Origin: Verrucomicrobiota bacterium
Lineage (GTDB): Bacteria; Verrucomicrobiota; Verrucomicrobiia; Chthoniobacterales; UBA10450
Assembly (NCBI GenBank): GCA_003218415.1
Contig: QHNK01000027.1
Location: forward strand, 1 to 60,549
Reading direction: 5' to 3'
DNA length: 60,549 nt
Program-made: the position numbers and the translations under genes
Part shown: in pieces, positions 10,412 to 18,004 of the stretch
Layout of the letters: each line of letters starts with the position of its first letter
How positions within the stretch are numbered: position 1 is the stretch's first letter
Notes under the pieces: model-generated
Database searches by the model: none
Told to the model about the DNA's origin: nothing
The model's input: the letters and a program-made list of their open reading frames with translations, nothing else

Positions 10412-10649
10412 GACGTCATGAGCGGGAAAGGTCGAGGAGACAAGAAAGCTCTCGAGATTGCAAGAACTGAAACTTTCGGCAGAGGCAATCTCGGATCGCA
10501 TTGTTTACGACTGGTAATACGTTGATCTGGGTGGCAGGGTTTGACGGCAGTTGCAGTTCGTTTATTCGCGAGAAGTTGTGCTGTTCCGCTTCCTGCGCTG
10601 CGCGCGAAGCGAACTTCGCCACCTCACCGTCTGGCAAGTGGACAAACCG

Positions 10650-11312
10650 CTACGACCCGGAGATCACAAGCGCGATCTCACCTTTCGGTGGATGGGTCTG
10701 ATAGTGCGCGAGGAGCTCGCCGGCAGTGCCGCGGCGGAACTCCTCGAATTTTTTTGTCAGCTCTCGGGCGACGCAAAGCTGCCGATCCGGCATCACACCA
10801 ATGCAGGCGGCAAGTGTCTTGGTTAATCGATAAGGTGACTCGAAAAAGATTGTGGTCTCCTCGCGTTCAGCCGCTGCTCGCAACTCGCGCTCGCGCTGGC
10901 CACTTTTGACCGGAAGAAATCCATGGAAAGAAAATTTGTCTGTCGAGAATCCGGAACCAAGAAGTGCGGTCAGAATTGATGATGGCCCGGGGATGATCGT
11001 AAATGGGACTTCGCATTGAATGCATTCGCGAACCAGGCGTAATCCCGGATCGGACAGTCCGGGCGTGCCGGCGTCCGTAATCAGCGCAACGTTCTCGCCG
11101 CGCATGAGGCGTTCAACAAGTTCCGGCGTGCGCGTGGCTTCGTTATGCTCGTGATAACTGATGAAGGGCTTTTTGATTCCGAGATGCTTGAGTAACATCC
11201 CTGAGCGCCGGGTGTCTTCAGCCGCGATCAGATGGACCGATTTCAGTACGTCCAGCGCGCGCAAGGTGATATCGCCCAAGTTGCCAATCGGTGTGGCGAC
11301 GACGTAAAGCAT
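10650..11312 (-). CDS. rsmI: 16S rRNA (cytidine1402-2'-O)-methyltransferase
   Basis: RsmI uses S-adenosylmethionine to 2'-O-methylate C1402 in the decoding centre of 16S rRNA. The 220-residue sequence has the tetrapyrrole-methylase-fold signatures in order: LYVVATPIGNLGDITLRAL (2-20), AEDTRRSGMLLKHLGI (35-50), SYHEHNE, the SAM-binding LITDAGTPGLSDPGLRLV (about 77-94), and IPGPSSILTALLGSG. It ends soon after the core (GEIALVISGS), so it lacks the C-terminal HTH-like extension of the longer E. coli protein (286 residues). It stands alone, divergent from the lipoprotein gene; its start lies upstream of that gene's real ATG. Confidence 0.95.
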   Translation of the reverse strand: MLYVVATPIGNLGDITLRALDVLKSVHLIAAEDTRRSGMLLKHLGIKKPFISYHEHNEATRTPELVERLMRGENVALITDAGTPGLSDPGLRLVRECIQCEVPFTIIPGPSSILTALLGSGFSTDKFSFHGFLPVKSGQRERELRAAAEREETTIFFESPYRLTKTLAACIGVMPDRQLCVARELTKKFEEFRRGTAGELLAHYQTHPPKGEIALVISGS

Positions 11313-11446
11313 GTTCGATCATCGCTTCGGAATTCATTCTTCGCCATTCAATAGACGAGCAGACGGAGGTAAGTAATCCTCTTCAGCGCGCCAACACAGA
11401 ACCGAAACTGCTTCACGAAGCGAATCCAAAGAGGAAAGGAGGCGCC

Positions 11447-11797
11447 ATGAGAAGAAGCATTTATCTACCGGCGGTGGCCGCGCTAGCGTTGGCTGGCTGC
11501 GCCGAGGAACCGACGACTGTGACTACGACTACAACGACACAGCAAGTAACAACGACCGGACCAGCCCGAGAAGTCCTGGTAACCCAACCGCCGCCACCGA
11601 TTCGCGTTGAAGCTCAGACGGTGGCCCCTGGACCAAGATACGTCTGGACGAGCGGCTATTGGCGATGGACCGGAACCAACTATGTGTGGGTGCAAGGGAC
11701 TTGGGTAGTCCGCCCAACAACAACCGCGGTTTGGGTGGAAGGACATTGGGTGCGTCGCCCTGGCGGTTGGGCATATATTCCAGGCCACTGGCAATAA
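11447..11797 (+). CDS. WxxGxW-repeat lipoprotein
   Basis: Start chosen at ATG 11447, which is preceded by a strong AAAGGAGG element (11435-11442). The reading frame is open further upstream, but those codons overlap the rsmI start and look non-coding. The N-terminus is a lipoprotein signal (MRRSIYLPAVAALALAGC) with a lipobox ending at Cys18. A Thr/Val/Pro-rich linker follows (TTVTTTTTTQ), then three or four copies of an aromatic repeat: YVWTSGYWRWTG, YVWVQGTWV, VWVEGHWVRR and WAYIPGHW. This is the YXWxxGxW/BcpO-type repeat found in many small secreted proteins of unknown function. It is likely anchored in the outer membrane or inner membrane outer leaflet. Confidence 0.88.
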   Translation: MRRSIYLPAVAALALAGCAEEPTTVTTTTTTQQVTTTGPAREVLVTQPPPPIRVEAQTVAPGPRYVWTSGYWRWTGTNYVWVQGTWVVRPTTTAVWVEGHWVRRPGGWAYIPGHWQ

Positions 11798-11843
11798 ACA
11801 ACCGGCAAATCGTTACCAGTGATTAGAAGTTCGTCAGGGCGTC

Positions 11844-12815
11844 TCACCAGCCGAGAACCTTCGCGAACATCAATGGCGCAACGATTGTGGCATCAGACTC
11901 GATAATGAAGCGCGGCGTATCGACGCTGAGTTTTCCCCACGTGATCTTTTCATTGGGCACTGCGCCCGAATACGATCCGAAGCTGGTCGTGGAGTCGCTG
12001 ATCTGGCAAAAATAACCCCATTCCGGCACAGGCGTGCTGACCACGTCCTGATTTAGCATCGGCACCACGCAAATGGGGAAATCCCCTGCGATGCCGCCGC
12101 CAATCTGGAAAAAGCCAATGGACGAATCTTGCGATATCCGCCGATACCATTCGGCCAGTGCGATCATGTATTCGATTCCGGAGCGAACCGTATGAACCTC
12201 GGCGATTGCGCCTGTGACACAGCGCGCGGCATAAATATTTCCCAAAGTCGAATCTTCCCAGCCGGGCACGAAAATCGGAAGGTCCTTGTGCGCGGCGGCG
12301 ATCATCCAACTGTCGCCCGGGTCGATCTCGTAAAATTTCTTGAGACGGCATTCTTTGAGGATCCTATAAAGAAATTCGTGCGGAAAACCGCGCTCTTTTT
12401 TCTTTGCCGCGGCCACCCATTCATCGATGACCACTCGCTCGATTCGGCGAATGGCTTCCTCTTCCGGGATACAAGTATCGGTGACCCGATTTAGATGACG
12501 TCCGAGAAGCTCTTCCTCCTGTCGCGGACTAAGCTCGCGATAATTCGGAAGGCGGACGTACTGACTGCGCGCGACCAGATTGAAAAGGTCTTCCTCCAAA
12601 TTCGCACCGGTGCAGGTGATGGCGTGGACTTTGTCCCGGCGAATCATTTCCGCCAGAGAAACGCCGAGTTCCGCGGTGCTCATGGCGCCCGCGAGCGTGA
12701 TCATCATTTTTCCGCCGCGATCCAGATGCGCGATATAAGCGTCGGCGGCATCTTTCAGCACCGCCGCGTTGAAATGCCGGAAATGGCGATCAATGAACTC
12801 GCTGATGCTGCCCAT
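11844..12815 (-). CDS. Deoxyhypusine synthase-like protein (possible homospermidine-type polyamine synthase)
   Basis: A 323-residue member of the deoxyhypusine synthase superfamily. Archaeal and eukaryotic DHS transfers the aminobutyl group of spermidine to eIF5A, which bacteria lack; bacterial relatives are reported to work in polyamine metabolism. Visible family features are ITLAGAMSTAELG (NAD site), TCTGANLEEDLFN, IFVPGWEDSTLGN, FFQIGGGIAGDFPI, and the motif around the catalytic lysine, ITWGKLSVD, with Lys295 aligning with human Lys329. So the key catalytic residue is retained and the enzyme is likely active. It is a single gene convergent with the lipoprotein gene. No polyamine gene is adjacent, so the substrate (putrescine or spermidine) remains an inference. 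Confidence 0.88.
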   Translation of the reverse strand: MGSISEFIDRHFRHFNAAVLKDAADAYIAHLDRGGKMMITLAGAMSTAELGVSLAEMIRRDKVHAITCTGANLEEDLFNLVARSQYVRLPNYRELSPRQEEELLGRHLNRVTDTCIPEEEAIRRIERVVIDEWVAAAKKKERGFPHEFLYRILKECRLKKFYEIDPGDSWMIAAAHKDLPIFVPGWEDSTLGNIYAARCVTGAIAEVHTVRSGIEYMIALAEWYRRISQDSSIGFFQIGGGIAGDFPICVVPMLNQDVVSTPVPEWGYFCQISDSTTSFGSYSGAVPNEKITWGKLSVDTPRFIIESDATIVAPLMFAKVLGW

Positions 12816-12914
12816 CTTTACATCATCGACTTTCGCAATCAGTGCTACCCGATTTGATGCAAAACTTCTAGCGTGGCCGTCAAGCCTTAATCGCGTTTTT
12901 TTTGCCGAAATTTC

Positions 12915-14444
12915 TCACGGTACCGCGGCGAGGATCTGCCCCGCCAAAATGTCCGGCATCACACCGAGCAGAAGAACTGCCGCGGCGAGCAGAGAGATTG
13001 TCACTTTCGCGAGGCCGTGATGGCTGAACAGCGATGAACGATCAACGCTAGCCTCGGCCCGTTTGTCCACAAAGACGAACTTGAGAACCATCAGGTAATA
13101 GTAAAGGGAGATGAAACTGCCAAGGAGCGCGAGTGCCACAAGCCAGAGCAAACCGTGATTTGGGCTAGCGCGTAACGCAACGCTGAACAGATAGAACTTT
13201 CCAAAAAATCCGGCGAGCGGCGGAATGCCCGCCAGAGAGAGCATAAAGATTGCCATGCATCCGGCCATGAGCGGCGAACGCGACCACAATCCGGAAAAGT
13301 TCGATAAATCGTCGCCGTCGGTTTCGCGCCGCACCAGTCCAACCACGCCGAATGCGCCGACGAGCGTGATGGCGTAAGTGGTAGTGTAAAACAATGCCGC
13401 GGAAAAACCGTCGCGCCCACCCGCCACAAGTCCGATCAATGTGTAACCACCGTGCGCGACCGCAGAGTACGCTAGAAGCCTTCGCACGTTCGATTGCGCC
13501 AGCGCGACCATATTGCCTATGAGGATCGATAATGCCGCCAGCGCAGCGAGCACGGGTGACCAGCCGGCCGTCATAGCGTGCCAGTCGGCGCTGCCGTGCA
13601 TCGGAGCGAACCCGACCAGCACGATTTTCCCCAGCACCACGAACGACGCGACCTTTGAACCGGAAGCGATAAACGCCGCGCTCGGAACAGGCGCACCCTG
13701 ATACGCATCAGGTGCCCAAAGGTGAAATGGCGCGGCGGCGATCTTGAACGCGAAACCGGTCAGCGTCATGACGATGCCCACTGCAAGCAGCGGTTGCACT
13801 GATGCGGTCGCCAATTTTTCCGAAATCGCAGCGAGACCGGTTGTCCCCGACATGCCGTAGATCAAGCTGATGCCGAAAAGTGTGAAAGCGCTGGACGTGC
13901 TGCCAAACAGCAAATATTTCAGGCCCGCTTCCGCCGAACGCACATCGGTCTTGTCGAATGCAGTCATCACATAAAGCGACAACCCGAGCAGTTCGAGTCC
14001 GATGAAGATCATGAGTAACTCCTCGCTGCCGACGAGCAGCATCAGGCCGACTGTCGCGAACAGAATGAGCGCCAGATATTCGCCTGGATGACGCGGCGGC
14101 TTTTGTAAGGTGATCAGGAGGACGGTGAAGAACGCCAACGCGATGCAAATAATTTTGAAAAGGCGCGTGAGCGGGGTAATCACGAGCATTCCGCCGAAAA
14201 GGGTCGTGCTCTGCGGCAACACCAAAATCGCGCCGATCGCGATTGCGAGCCCGAGTGCGGCAACAACGGAACAAATGCCCGTCGTGGTAGACGTGTGGCT
14301 CACAGTGTGAGCAGGCTTCGCCGTGGAGATTGTTGCGCTCGATTTCGCATGGCCCGTCACCAATCCAATCGCAAGAACTACAAGCGCAGTTATGACTATG
14401 ACGATCTCAGGCGAGGCGAGCTTGAGCAGTTCGAGGTAAGACAT
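12915..14444 (-). CDS. nuoN: NADH-quinone oxidoreductase subunit N
   Basis: The NuoN antiporter-like subunit of the proton-pumping arm of complex I (509 residues, inner membrane, about 14 helices). The conserved TM5 region is EELLMIFIGLELLGLSLYVM with the buried Glu. TM7/TM8 have APFHLWAPDAYQGAPVPSAAF and the Lys of the following helix (SGSKVASF), and NVRRLLAYSAVAHGGYTL follows. The C-terminal half has LAGIPPLAGFFGKFYLF, with the Lys expected in TM12. It is the last gene of the minus-strand nuo operon, 41 bases after the second nuoM. The segment downstream (12816-12914) separates it from the DHS-like gene. Confidence 0.97.
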   Translation of the reverse strand: MSYLELLKLASPEIVIVITALVVLAIGLVTGHAKSSATISTAKPAHTVSHTSTTTGICSVVAALGLAIAIGAILVLPQSTTLFGGMLVITPLTRLFKIICIALAFFTVLLITLQKPPRHPGEYLALILFATVGLMLLVGSEELLMIFIGLELLGLSLYVMTAFDKTDVRSAEAGLKYLLFGSTSSAFTLFGISLIYGMSGTTGLAAISEKLATASVQPLLAVGIVMTLTGFAFKIAAAPFHLWAPDAYQGAPVPSAAFIASGSKVASFVVLGKIVLVGFAPMHGSADWHAMTAGWSPVLAALAALSILIGNMVALAQSNVRRLLAYSAVAHGGYTLIGLVAGGRDGFSAALFYTTTYAITLVGAFGVVGLVRRETDGDDLSNFSGLWSRSPLMAGCMAIFMLSLAGIPPLAGFFGKFYLFSVALRASPNHGLLWLVALALLGSFISLYYYLMVLKFVFVDKRAEASVDRSSLFSHHGLAKVTISLLAAAVLLLGVMPDILAGQILAAVP

Positions 14445-14485
14445 CGTTCGGTCGCTGAAGCGTTAACTTGTTGGATCGGTGGATT

Positions 14486-15967
14486 TCATTTCAGAAACCT
14501 CATCGCTTCTACTGCGGGCATGATCCGATCGAGCAGCAGCTTGGGGTAAAGTCCAACTGCGAGTGTGGCGAACATAAGCAGGCAAGCGCCGCATTTTTCC
14601 GCGGCCGTAATGCTTTGTTGTTCAATCCAATCTGGATCGAGCGCTACTCGGCCCTCCTGTAAATGGACGCCTGCCTCCGCCTCGCCGAAGAATGATTGCT
14701 TCAAGGCACGCAACGTGAACGCAGCAACGAGCACCATGCCCGCGCCTGTGATCCAAACCGCGAGCGGATAAGTTTTCCATACGCCGATCAGAATTGTGAT
14801 CTCGGCCGCGAATCCACTGAAACCAGGTATGCCCATCGACGCGGCTGCCGCGATCACAAACGTGAACGCGGCAAACGGCAGAGCGCGGCTCAGGTTCATA
14901 CCCGCGAGCGCGTCGAGCTCACGCGTGTGTGTGCGCGGATAGATCATGCGTCCGGCGACTGCAAACAAAAGGGCCGCGATCACGCCATGCGAAAACATTT
15001 GCAATATTGCCCCTGAAACGCTCAGCGCCGTTGACGCTGCGAGACCGAGCAACACGAAACCCATGTGGCTGACGCTTGAATAACCAATGACAAATTTCAG
15101 ATCCCGCTGGCGGAGTGCCACCGCCGCGGCGTAAACAATCCCAACGACCGCGAGAAAGGCGATCCACTTGCTCCACATCTGGAAGCCCTGCGGAAACAAA
15201 TTCATCGCCACGCGGAGTCCTGCGTAAGAGCCGAGTTTCATCACGATCCCGGCAAGAAGCATGGAACCCGCTGTAGGCGCCGCGACATGACCCGTCGGTG
15301 CCCACGTATGCAGCGGCCAGATGCCAGCGAGCACGGCGAAGCCGAGAAACAGCACGGGAAACGCCCACGATTGCAGTTGTGGCGAAAATTGAAATTGCGA
15401 GAGCTGATTCAGATCCAGCGATCCGGCAGTTACGTACGCGATAAGGACCCCGATGAATACGAAAATGCCGCCAAAGAATGAATAGAGCGTTAGCTTCATC
15501 GCCCCGTATTCCTTGTTGGTGGAGCCGAAGACGGCGATAAGAAAATACTTCGGCACGATCACCAGTTCGTAGAACGCGAAAAACAGAAACAAATCGGCGC
15601 TGAGAAAAACTCCGTAGCAGCCAGCCACCACGAGCAGTAACCAGAAAAAGAATTCGTTCTGCCGATCTTCGACGTCCCATGAAAATAACACCGTGCTCAC
15701 CGCGGAAATACCCGTGACAAGGACCATCGTGAGGCTGACGCCGTCGATCGCCAGGTGGTAATTCATGCCCAACTCGGGCACCCACGGTGCGCGCACGATT
15801 GTTGTGAAATGCGCAAGATCGGCAATTGGCGTGCGAACCAATGCGATGAGACCCAGAACCAAACCGGCGATTGTCGTAAGCAGCGCGCTCCAGCGTGCAA
15901 ACGTGCGCGGCAAAAGGAGCAATAGCACTGCACCACCGAACGTGATGTAAATCGTCCAGGCAATCAT
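14486..15967 (-). CDS. nuoM: NADH-quinone oxidoreductase subunit M, second copy
   Basis: A complete NuoM (493 residues), the second in the operon. It keeps the proton-path residues: TM5 Glu in FFAFYELVIVPKYFL, TM7 Lys in AGIVMKLGSYAGLR, Lys in RQRDLKFVIGYSSVSHMGF, and TM12 Glu in SGFAAEITIL. It also has the quinone-antiporter loop WPLHTWAPTGHVAAPT. Its ATG overlaps the stop codon of the upstream ORF6N gene by four bases (ATGA), so translation is coupled. It differs clearly in sequence from the first copy (16523-18004), so this is an old paralogue and not a recent duplication. Two NuoM subunits are the hallmark of the so-called 2M complex I, predicted to pump more protons per NADH. Confidence 0.95.
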   Translation of the reverse strand: MIAWTIYITFGGAVLLLLLPRTFARWSALLTTIAGLVLGLIALVRTPIADLAHFTTIVRAPWVPELGMNYHLAIDGVSLTMVLVTGISAVSTVLFSWDVEDRQNEFFFWLLLVVAGCYGVFLSADLFLFFAFYELVIVPKYFLIAVFGSTNKEYGAMKLTLYSFFGGIFVFIGVLIAYVTAGSLDLNQLSQFQFSPQLQSWAFPVLFLGFAVLAGIWPLHTWAPTGHVAAPTAGSMLLAGIVMKLGSYAGLRVAMNLFPQGFQMWSKWIAFLAVVGIVYAAAVALRQRDLKFVIGYSSVSHMGFVLLGLAASTALSVSGAILQMFSHGVIAALLFAVAGRMIYPRTHTRELDALAGMNLSRALPFAAFTFVIAAAASMGIPGFSGFAAEITILIGVWKTYPLAVWITGAGMVLVAAFTLRALKQSFFGEAEAGVHLQEGRVALDPDWIEQQSITAAEKCGACLLMFATLAVGLYPKLLLDRIMPAVEAMRFLK

Positions 15968-16518
15968 GCCCGTTTACGTACCCGGTAACGCGGGGCCGTC
16001 TCGCGCACATGAAATCCGATCTCACGCCGAGATTTTTCTGGCGGAGCCGTTAACTGCCGGATCGCCTCGAGGATTGCGGCGATTTCCTCGTCTTGCTTAT
16101 CAATGCGACGTTCCAGTTCCGAAAACTTTTGGGCAAGTTCAGGATTTGTATTGAGCAGCTGACGCAGCTTCACGAACGCGCGCATGATGGCGATATTCAC
16201 TCTGATCGCGCGCTCGCTGTTCAAGACGCTCGAGAGCATGGCGATACCCTGCTTTGTGAAAGCATAAGGCCGCGATCGCCGGCGCCCGCCCCAATTTGAT
16301 ATTCCAAATTGGAATTTCAAGTTTGCAAGTTCCTCGGGCTTAAGCTGAAACATGAAATCGGAGGGAAATCGATCAGCATTGCGCTTAACTGCTTTATTTA
16401 GGTTGCCCGTAGTCACGCCATATAAAATCGCGAGATCAAAATCGAGCAGCACTTTCTGGCCACGAATCCAGCGGATCGACTGCGCAATCCGCTCGATGGG
16501 AATGATTTGTTTGCTCAT
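15964..16518 (-). CDS. ORF6N-domain protein embedded in the nuo operon
   Basis: A 184-residue soluble protein with an N-terminal ORF6N domain, residues about 5-95: IPIERIAQSIRWIRGQKVLL, DLAILYGVTTGNLNKAVKRN, DRFPSDFMFQL, RPYAFTKQGIAMLSSVL, SERAIRVNIAIMRAFV. A C-terminal coiled coil (LERRIDKQDEEIAAILEAI) and a basic tail follow. ORF6N (KilA-N-type) domains are known from phages and bacterial chromosomes and are thought to bind DNA or to regulate. I chose ATG 16518; a TTG at 16530 would add four residues and overlap nuoM. It begins 4 bases after the stop of the first nuoM, and its own stop overlaps the second nuoM start by four bases. It is therefore fully integrated into the operon although it has no obvious respiratory role. 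Confidence 0.9.
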   Translation of the reverse strand: MSKQIIPIERIAQSIRWIRGQKVLLDFDLAILYGVTTGNLNKAVKRNADRFPSDFMFQLKPEELANLKFQFGISNWGGRRRSRPYAFTKQGIAMLSSVLNSERAIRVNIAIMRAFVKLRQLLNTNPELAQKFSELERRIDKQDEEIAAILEAIRQLTAPPEKSRREIGFHVRETAPRYRVRKRA

Positions 16519-16522
16519 CGAG

Positions 16523-18004
16523 TCATGCAAACAGTCGCGCCATTTGAACGACCGTTGTATTGAAAATGTTGAAAATGAATTGCGGTGCGATGCCGATGGC
16601 GAACATCAGCAGTGTTACAGGTACCACGACGAATTTTTCGCCCCGTAGAAGATCGGGAAACACGCTGCAACTCTCTGCGAGCGGCCCGCTGAATAGCGAT
16701 TGCATGGCGCGTACGAAGACGATGGCTGTGACGAGAAGCCCGATTACAGCAATGGACGCAAACGCCGCTGCGATCGCAAATGAACCTTTGAAAATCAGAA
16801 ACTCGCCGATGAATCCGTTCAACCCCGGCAAACCTAACGAAGAGAACATCGCGACACTCATCCACCCGCAGAGCAGCGGCGTTCGCTGCATTAGGCCGCC
16901 AAAATCATCGATGCCGCGCAAACCCCGCCGCTGTTCAAGTAAACCGGCAAAATAGAAAAGCGTGGCTGCAGTGATTCCGTGGTTGAAAATTTGCATGAAG
17001 ACGCCGCTCAATGCTGCGTGCGTGTCGATCCTGGCGGCGACGACGGGCGAGGCAGCTACTGCAAAAAGAGCAAGCATGCAGTAACCGAGATGATTGATCG
17101 ACAAATACGCAATCATCCGTTTCAAGTCCCGCTGCGCCAATGCAGCCAGCGGAGCGAATACAATCGAGCAGATCGCCAACGCAAGGAGCCAAGGACCGAT
17201 GACCTTGATTTCGTTGGGGAAAAGTGGAAGCAACAGACGCACGAAACCGTAAACGCCCATTTTCGAGAGGACGCCCGTGAGCACCATCGAGACGCCGGTA
17301 GGCGCGGTTTGATAGGCGTCGGGCAGCCAGGTGTGAAACGGAAACAGCGGCACCTTTACTGCAAGACCAACAAAGATTCCGGCGAACGTAAGCCACGCCA
17401 GTTTACCTGTCAGCAGACCGCTTTTGCCGAAGCCAGCAAGAGCGGCAAAATCGAAAGTGCCTCTCGCCAGATAAATTCCGAGAAACGAAAGCAACATCGC
17501 CACGCTGCCGAGAAATGTGTAAAGAAAAAACTTAGTCGCAGCGCGGTCCCGGTTTTGGCCGCCCCAAATTCTGATCAGCAGAAACGCAGGGATCAGGCTC
17601 ATTTCGTAGAACAGGAACCAGAGAATGAAATTCTGCGCCGTGAACGTGCCGTATAGGGCAGACTGCATTACGAGCATGGTCGCATAGAACGCGCGGCCGT
17701 CTGGGGCTGGTTGAGCGAGAAACGCGAAAGGAATAATCAACGATGTAAGCAGGACGAGCAGCAGACTCAGGCCATCGATGCCAACCAGATATTCAGCGCC
17801 GACGGCCGGGATCCATGTGTGGCGTTCGACGAACTGGAGCCCCGCCGTGGTGGTATCAAAATTCCGCCATAATCCTAAAGCGCATCCTGCGGAGGTGGCA
17901 TTGAAGATCAGAGCGATTGGACGGCCATTCCTCTGCGGCCACAGGCACACCGCAAGCGCTCCAATAAGAGGAAGAAGAACAATTGTGGTAATCACGCCAA
18001 CCAT
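16523..18004 (-). CDS. nuoM: NADH-quinone oxidoreductase subunit M, first copy
   Basis: A complete NuoM of 493 residues. Conserved features are TM5 Glu in LWFLFYEMSLIPAFLLI, the TM7-8 loop PFHTWLPDAYQTAPTGVSM, TM7 Lys in GVLSKMGVYGF, the AQRDLKRMIAYLSINHLGYC segment, and TM12 Glu in NGFIGEFLIFKG. It overlaps the end of nuoL by 13 bases. This copy looks like the canonical NuoM next to NuoL in gene order; the other copy follows after the ORF6N gene. Both copies keep all charged residues needed for proton translocation, so both should be active pump modules. Confidence 0.96.
   Translation of the reverse strand: MVGVITTIVLLPLIGALAVCLWPQRNGRPIALIFNATSAGCALGLWRNFDTTTAGLQFVERHTWIPAVGAEYLVGIDGLSLLLVLLTSLIIPFAFLAQPAPDGRAFYATMLVMQSALYGTFTAQNFILWFLFYEMSLIPAFLLIRIWGGQNRDRAATKFFLYTFLGSVAMLLSFLGIYLARGTFDFAALAGFGKSGLLTGKLAWLTFAGIFVGLAVKVPLFPFHTWLPDAYQTAPTGVSMVLTGVLSKMGVYGFVRLLLPLFPNEIKVIGPWLLALAICSIVFAPLAALAQRDLKRMIAYLSINHLGYCMLALFAVAASPVVAARIDTHAALSGVFMQIFNHGITAATLFYFAGLLEQRRGLRGIDDFGGLMQRTPLLCGWMSVAMFSSLGLPGLNGFIGEFLIFKGSFAIAAAFASIAVIGLLVTAIVFVRAMQSLFSGPLAESCSVFPDLLRGEKFVVVPVTLLMFAIGIAPQFIFNIFNTTVVQMARLFA

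Noticed and set aside
16979-17656. Plus-strand frames of 213-225 codons in nuoM and nuoL (also 18514-19155)
   Set aside because: Antisense shadows of conserved membrane subunits; His/Gln/Arg-rich composition typical of shadow frames.
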